Part shown: in pieces, positions 5,130 to 8,224 of the stretch
Layout of the letters: every line of letters starts with the position of its first letter
Position numbering within the stretch: position 1 is the first letter of the stretch
NCBI GenBank assembly: GCA_023395595.1
Contig: JAEWYO010000074.1
Span: 1-8,224 of the forward strand
Origin: Bacillota bacterium
GTDB taxonomy: Bacteria; Bacillota; Clostridia; Christensenellales; CAG-138
DNA: 8,224 nt
Direction: 5' to 3'
Notes under the pieces: generated by a model
Told to the model about the DNA's origin: nothing
Databases searched by the model: none
The model's input: the letters and a program-made list of their open reading frames with translations, nothing else
Translations under genes and position numbers: made by a program

Positions 5130-6185
5130 ATGACGAAACAGATTCTTGTCGGCGGCGTACCCGTCGGCGGCGGCGCGCCGGTTTCGGTGCAGTCCATGAC
5201 AAACACGGACACGCGGGATGTGGAAGCCACGGTGGCGCAAATTGAGCGACTCACCGAAGCGGGCTGCAACATCGTGCGTTCTTCCGTTTACGACGTGGCC
5301 TGTGCGAAGGCGCTTTCACAGATCAAAAGCCGCATTCGCATCCCGATTGTGGCGGATATTCATTTTGACTATCGCCTCGCCATCGCTGCGATGGAAAACG
5401 GCGCGGACAAGCTCCGCTTCAACCCCGGCAACATTGGCGACGAAAGCCGCGTGCGCGCCGTGGTGGACTGCGCAAAAGCGCACCACACTCCCATTCGAAT
5501 CGGCGTGAATGCGGGTTCCATCGAACCGATCCTGCGGCAAAAATATGGCGGACCGACGACCGAAGCAATGATCGAGAGCGCGATGAAACACGTTTTGCTG
5601 CTGGAGCGCGAAGGGTTCACGGACATCGTGCTTTCCCTCAAGGCATCCAATGTGCGGGACACGGTGGATGCCTACCGCGCAATCCGCAAACGTGTGGACT
5701 ATCCGCTGCATGTTGGCGTGACGGAGACAGGCGATGTCGCAAGTGGCATCATCAAATCTGCGGCGGGTATCGGTTCGCTGCTACTCGACGGCATTGGGGA
5801 TACCATTCGTGTGTCACTGACCGACGATCCTGTGCATGAGGTTGAAACCGGGCTGAAGATTCTTCGCGCGGTCGGGTTGCTGCGGGACGATATCGAACTC
5901 GTGAGCTGCCCAACCTGCGGCAGAACGCGCGTGGACGTGATGAAGATGGTGGAAGCGGTGAACACTCGCTTGCCGCATAAAAAAGGCTATCTCAAAATCG
6001 CCGTCATGGGGTGCGCGGTCAACGGACCGGGCGAAGCGCGGGACGCCGACATCGGCGTTGCATTCGGTGACGGAAACGGGATTCTATTCGAAAAAGGACA
6101 GCAGGTGTATCACGGCGCAGCGGAGGATGTTATTGAACGTCTCATCGCGCGCGCAAACGAGATGCTGGCTGAAAATCATAAGTAA
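5130..6185 (+). CDS. ispG: 4-hydroxy-3-methylbut-2-enyl diphosphate synthase (GcpE)
   Basis: 351 residues, normal for the bacterial form without the extra middle domain. It reduces MEcPP to HMBPP, the penultimate MEP-pathway step, using a [4Fe-4S] cluster and an electron donor such as flavodoxin or ferredoxin. Residues 12-32 match the family opening (GGGAPVSVQSMTNTDTRD). The TIM-barrel domain follows with DIHFDYRLA (76-84), LRFNPGNIG (95-103), IGVNAGS (124-130) and HVGVTETG (194-201). The cluster ligands are C260 and C263 (SCPTCGRT), C295 (MGCAVNGPGEA) and E302. The segment after CNIVR reads SSVYD (51-55), where most homologues have something like VAVPD. There is no other irregularity. It lies 56 bases after rseP and 41 before polC. 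With dxr two genes upstream, it gives the operon two non-consecutive MEP enzymes feeding uppS. B. subtilis has proS at this position instead. Confidence 0.97.
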   Translation: MTKQILVGGVPVGGGAPVSVQSMTNTDTRDVEATVAQIERLTEAGCNIVRSSVYDVACAKALSQIKSRIRIPIVADIHFDYRLAIAAMENGADKLRFNPGNIGDESRVRAVVDCAKAHHTPIRIGVNAGSIEPILRQKYGGPTTEAMIESAMKHVLLLEREGFTDIVLSLKASNVRDTVDAYRAIRKRVDYPLHVGVTETGDVASGIIKSAAGIGSLLLDGIGDTIRVSLTDDPVHEVETGLKILRAVGLLRDDIELVSCPTCGRTRVDVMKMVEAVNTRLPHKKGYLKIAVMGCAVNGPGEARDADIGVAFGDGNGILFEKGQQVYHGAAEDVIERLIARANEMLAENHK

Positions 6186-6210
6186 CTATTATCATTTGAG
6201 ACACGACATC

Positions 6211-6215
6211 GGAGG
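6211..6215 (+). promoter_or_regulatory. Ribosome binding site deciding the polC TTG start
   Basis: GGAGG lies 11 bases before the TTG at 6227. The ATG at 6217 is only 1 base from it and reads a different frame that stops within about 20 codons. A later in-frame TTG at 6239 sits 2 bases after AGGAGG (6231-6236), too close. An in-frame TGA at 6197-6199 sets the upstream limit. Confidence 0.6.
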
Positions 6216-6226
6216 TATGGGGAGCG

Positions 6227-8224
6227 TTGCAGGAGGAATTGTTTGCCACGCTGGCGCGCGTTGGCATTTCGGATGAATCCATCCAACTCGAAAACGTGGT
6301 ACTCAGCCGTGAGCAGAATTTGCTGACGGTCTTTTTTCGCTGCCAGCGGGAGCCTGCGATTGAATTATCACAGCTGTTGACGGATACGTTGGAAGAACGC
6401 CTTGGCGGCACTCGTGTGCGCGTTGTTTGGCTCAGTGAAGAATATTATCAGGAGCTGGAGACAGAGAACGAGGCCGCGCAGTTTGCTTCGCAGCAACAGG
6501 GCGCAGCATCGGGCGCAGTTACCGCGCCAAATGGCAAACGTTCCGTCTTCGGCGGGTTTGTGCCGAGTGGTAAATCCACATCCATCAAATCAATCAAGAG
6601 CGGCAAGGATAAGTGCATCATCGAAGGCACGGTCGTGTCGATCAATGAGCGCAACTCGTTTAAAAACAAGCGCCGCAAAGATGCGGTCAGCTTTCCGCTG
6701 GATGTTTCAATTACCGACGGAACAGACAGCATCTATTGCTCCTTATTGCTCGACGATGAAGAGCAGAAGAAAGCCATCATGGCGGAGTTTGAGTCCGCGA
6801 AAAAGGACAAAGACCGAGTCCTTGCGATGGGCGTTGCCCGTGAATCGCAGATGACCGGCGAACTGATGTTTTACGCAAACAGCATTTGCCTAATCCCCGG
6901 TGTACTCCGGCAGGACGAAAGTGAAGTTAAGCGCGTGGAGTTGCATCTGCACACGCGCATGTCCATGCAGGACGGCATCACGGAGGTCGGTGCGGCGTTT
7001 GAAACTGCCAAGCGCTTTGGCCACAAGGCACTTGCCATCACCGACCACGGCGTGGTGCAGGCGTTCCCTGCGGCGGCAAAGGCAGCGAAGAAAGCAGGCA
7101 TAAAACCAATTTTTGGTGTGGAAGGGTATCTGCTGCGCGAGTCTGAGCTCATCGACATGGATCAGACCTATGTAGTGTTTGACCTTGAGACGACGGGGCT
7201 TAAGCCGGAGCAGTGCGAAATCATCGAAATTGGCGCGGTGAAGCTCAAAAACGGCGTGATTGTCGATCGATTCCAAACGTTTGTCAACGACGGCGTGGTG
7301 ATTCCGACCAATATTACCGAACTTACCGGCATTACGACCGAGATGCTGCTTGGCGCGCCGAACACGCGCGAGGTGCTCACGCAGTTCCATTCGTTTTGCG
7401 AAGGCTGCTGCCTGGTTGCCCACAATGCGGAGTTCGACATGGGATTCGTGCGGTATCATGCCGCGCGATTCAACCTCGCCTTTACCAATCAATATGCCGA
7501 CACGCTGATGCTTGCGCGGGATCTCATGCACGATTTGATTAATCATAAGCTGGATACGCTTTGCGAAGCATTGGACGTCGTCCTAGAAAGCCATCACCGT
7601 GCATCGGACGATGCGGCAGCAACGGGCGAAATCTTCCTAAAGCTCCTGCAAAAAATCCGCGATCTGGGGCTGGACACACTTCCCGTTCGCTCGGACGAAA
7701 CAAAGCAGGAGCGCGGGAAGAAACGCTCCGCAACCAACCACATTATCATTCTGGCCAAGACACAAGCCGGCATGAAGAACCTCTATCGCATCGTCAGCTA
7801 TGCACATTTGGACCATTTTCACTATAACCCGATTATTCCGTTTAGCCTGCTTTCGCTCTATCGCGAAGGGCTGATTCTCGGTTCCGCCTGTGAAGCGGGA
7901 GAGCTCTATCAGGCAATCTTGAAAGAAGCGGGCGAGGAGAGAATTGAATATCTCGCCAAGACGTATGATTTTTTGGAGATTCAGCCGCGCGCAAACAACG
8001 CCTTCTTGGTGCGCGAAAACAAAGCGACGGACGAGCGAATTCTCGAGATCAACCGCGAGATCGTCGCCCTCGGTGATCGTCTCGGAATTCCTGTTGTCGC
8101 AACGGGAGACGTGCATTTTCTCGATCCCGAAGATGCGATCTACCGCGAAGTCATCCTCACGAAAAACGGGTTTGACGACGCTTCGTTCCAAGCACCGCTT
8201 TATTTTAAGACGACGAGTGAAATG
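6227..8224 (+). CDS. polC: DNA polymerase III alpha subunit, Gram-positive PolC type (N-terminal part)
   Basis: Open to the right edge: 666 residues with no stop; the polymerase palm, fingers and thumb are not visible. PolC is the main replicative DNA polymerase of Bacillota and carries its own 3'-5' proofreading exonuclease. Domains in order: a small N-terminal domain (about 1-80); a Gln/Ala/Gly/Ser-rich linker (about 81-128); an OB fold (about 129-230, from CIIEGTVVSI); the first PHP part with VELHLHT (237-243) and AITDHGVV; the inserted DEDDh exonuclease with D319 and E321 (FDLETTG), HNAEFD with D404, and HHRASDD with H457 and D462; then the second PHP part, including LILGSACEAGELY and VVATGDVHFLDPED. 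All five exonuclease residues are present. The region before the OB fold is about 100 residues shorter than I recall for B. subtilis PolC: the KH-like second N-terminal subdomain appears missing. The start is TTG, set by GGAGG and an upstream in-frame stop. Confidence 0.95.
   Translation, partial: MQEELFATLARVGISDESIQLENVVLSREQNLLTVFFRCQREPAIELSQLLTDTLEERLGGTRVRVVWLSEEYYQELETENEAAQFASQQQGAASGAVTAPNGKRSVFGGFVPSGKSTSIKSIKSGKDKCIIEGTVVSINERNSFKNKRRKDAVSFPLDVSITDGTDSIYCSLLLDDEEQKKAIMAEFESAKKDKDRVLAMGVARESQMTGELMFYANSICLIPGVLRQDESEVKRVELHLHTRMSMQDGITEVGAAFETAKRFGHKALAITDHGVVQAFPAAAKAAKKAGIKPIFGVEGYLLRESELIDMDQTYVVFDLETTGLKPEQCEIIEIGAVKLKNGVIVDRFQTFVNDGVVIPTNITELTGITTEMLLGAPNTREVLTQFHSFCEGCCLVAHNAEFDMGFVRYHAARFNLAFTNQYADTLMLARDLMHDLINHKLDTLCEALDVVLESHHRASDDAAATGEIFLKLLQKIRDLGLDTLPVRSDETKQERGKKRSATNHIIILAKTQAGMKNLYRIVSYAHLDHFHYNPIIPFSLLSLYREGLILGSACEAGELYQAILKEAGEERIEYLAKTYDFLEIQPRANNAFLVRENKATDERILEINREIVALGDRLGIPVVATGDVHFLDPEDAIYREVILTKNGFDDASFQAPLYFKTTSEM

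Noticed and set aside
6058..6276. 72-codon ORF across the ispG-polC junction, with an ATG at 6217 just after GGAGG
   Set aside because: It is out of frame with both genes. The ATG at 6217 is only 1 base from the Shine-Dalgarno and leads to a product of about 20 residues. The GGAGG is better explained by the polC TTG at 6227.
6402..6854. 150-codon + strand ORF inside the N-terminal part of polC
   Set aside because: It lies in another frame within polC. The polC frame gives a clear N-terminal domain and OB fold, while this product is a Ser/Arg-rich shadow.
1..8224. Mobile elements, CRISPR, tRNA or rRNA, anti-phage genes or a new multi-gene system
   Set aside because: Nearly all bases belong to recognisable core genes. 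No direct-repeat arrays, transposase motifs, attachment-site features or tRNA cloverleafs were seen on either strand.

Overview
The window is a stretch of bacterial chromosome, about half G+C by eye. It is densely packed with housekeeping genes, all on the + strand. The order is pyrH (3' end) - frr - small PASTA-like ORF - uppS - cdsA - dxr - rseP - ispG - polC (5' part). This is the classic Firmicutes translation, lipid, isoprenoid and replication cluster. A PolC-type replicative polymerase (PHP domain split by a DEDDh exonuclease) points to Bacillota. Having ispG between rseP and polC, where Bacillus subtilis has proS, suggests a clostridial lineage. I cannot name the genus.

Layout. Positions 1-263 are the C-terminal end of UMP kinase. 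A 148-base gap follows, holding a hairpin with a T-rich tail (likely pyrH terminator), then a sigma-A-type promoter and a strong ribosome binding site for frr. From frr to rseP the genes are nearly contiguous. Three junctions are 4-base stop/start overlaps: frr/PASTA-like, uppS/cdsA and dxr/rseP. Two of these use the unusual form TTGA. Short gaps lie before uppS (61 bases, with a perfect 9-bp inverted repeat), before dxr (47 bases), before ispG (56 bases, with a weak promoter-like pair and a hairpin) and before polC (41 bases). polC runs off the right edge.

How the genes fit together. dxr and ispG are two enzymes of the MEP isoprenoid pathway. uppS turns the resulting C5 units into undecaprenyl diphosphate, the lipid carrier for cell-wall synthesis. 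cdsA makes CDP-diacylglycerol for phospholipids. rseP is an intramembrane site-2 protease. frr recycles ribosomes, pyrH feeds pyrimidine nucleotide supply, and polC replicates DNA. The operon therefore couples envelope precursor supply to growth functions.

No mobile element, CRISPR array, tRNA, rRNA or minus-strand gene is supported. The core genes are ordinary. The points most worth a second look are the stand-alone PASTA-like protein between frr and uppS, the inverted repeat next to a poor uppS ribosome binding site, the repeated use of TTG starts, and a PolC N-terminus that seems to lack one of the usual N-terminal subdomains. I found no convincing evidence of a wholly new biological system.
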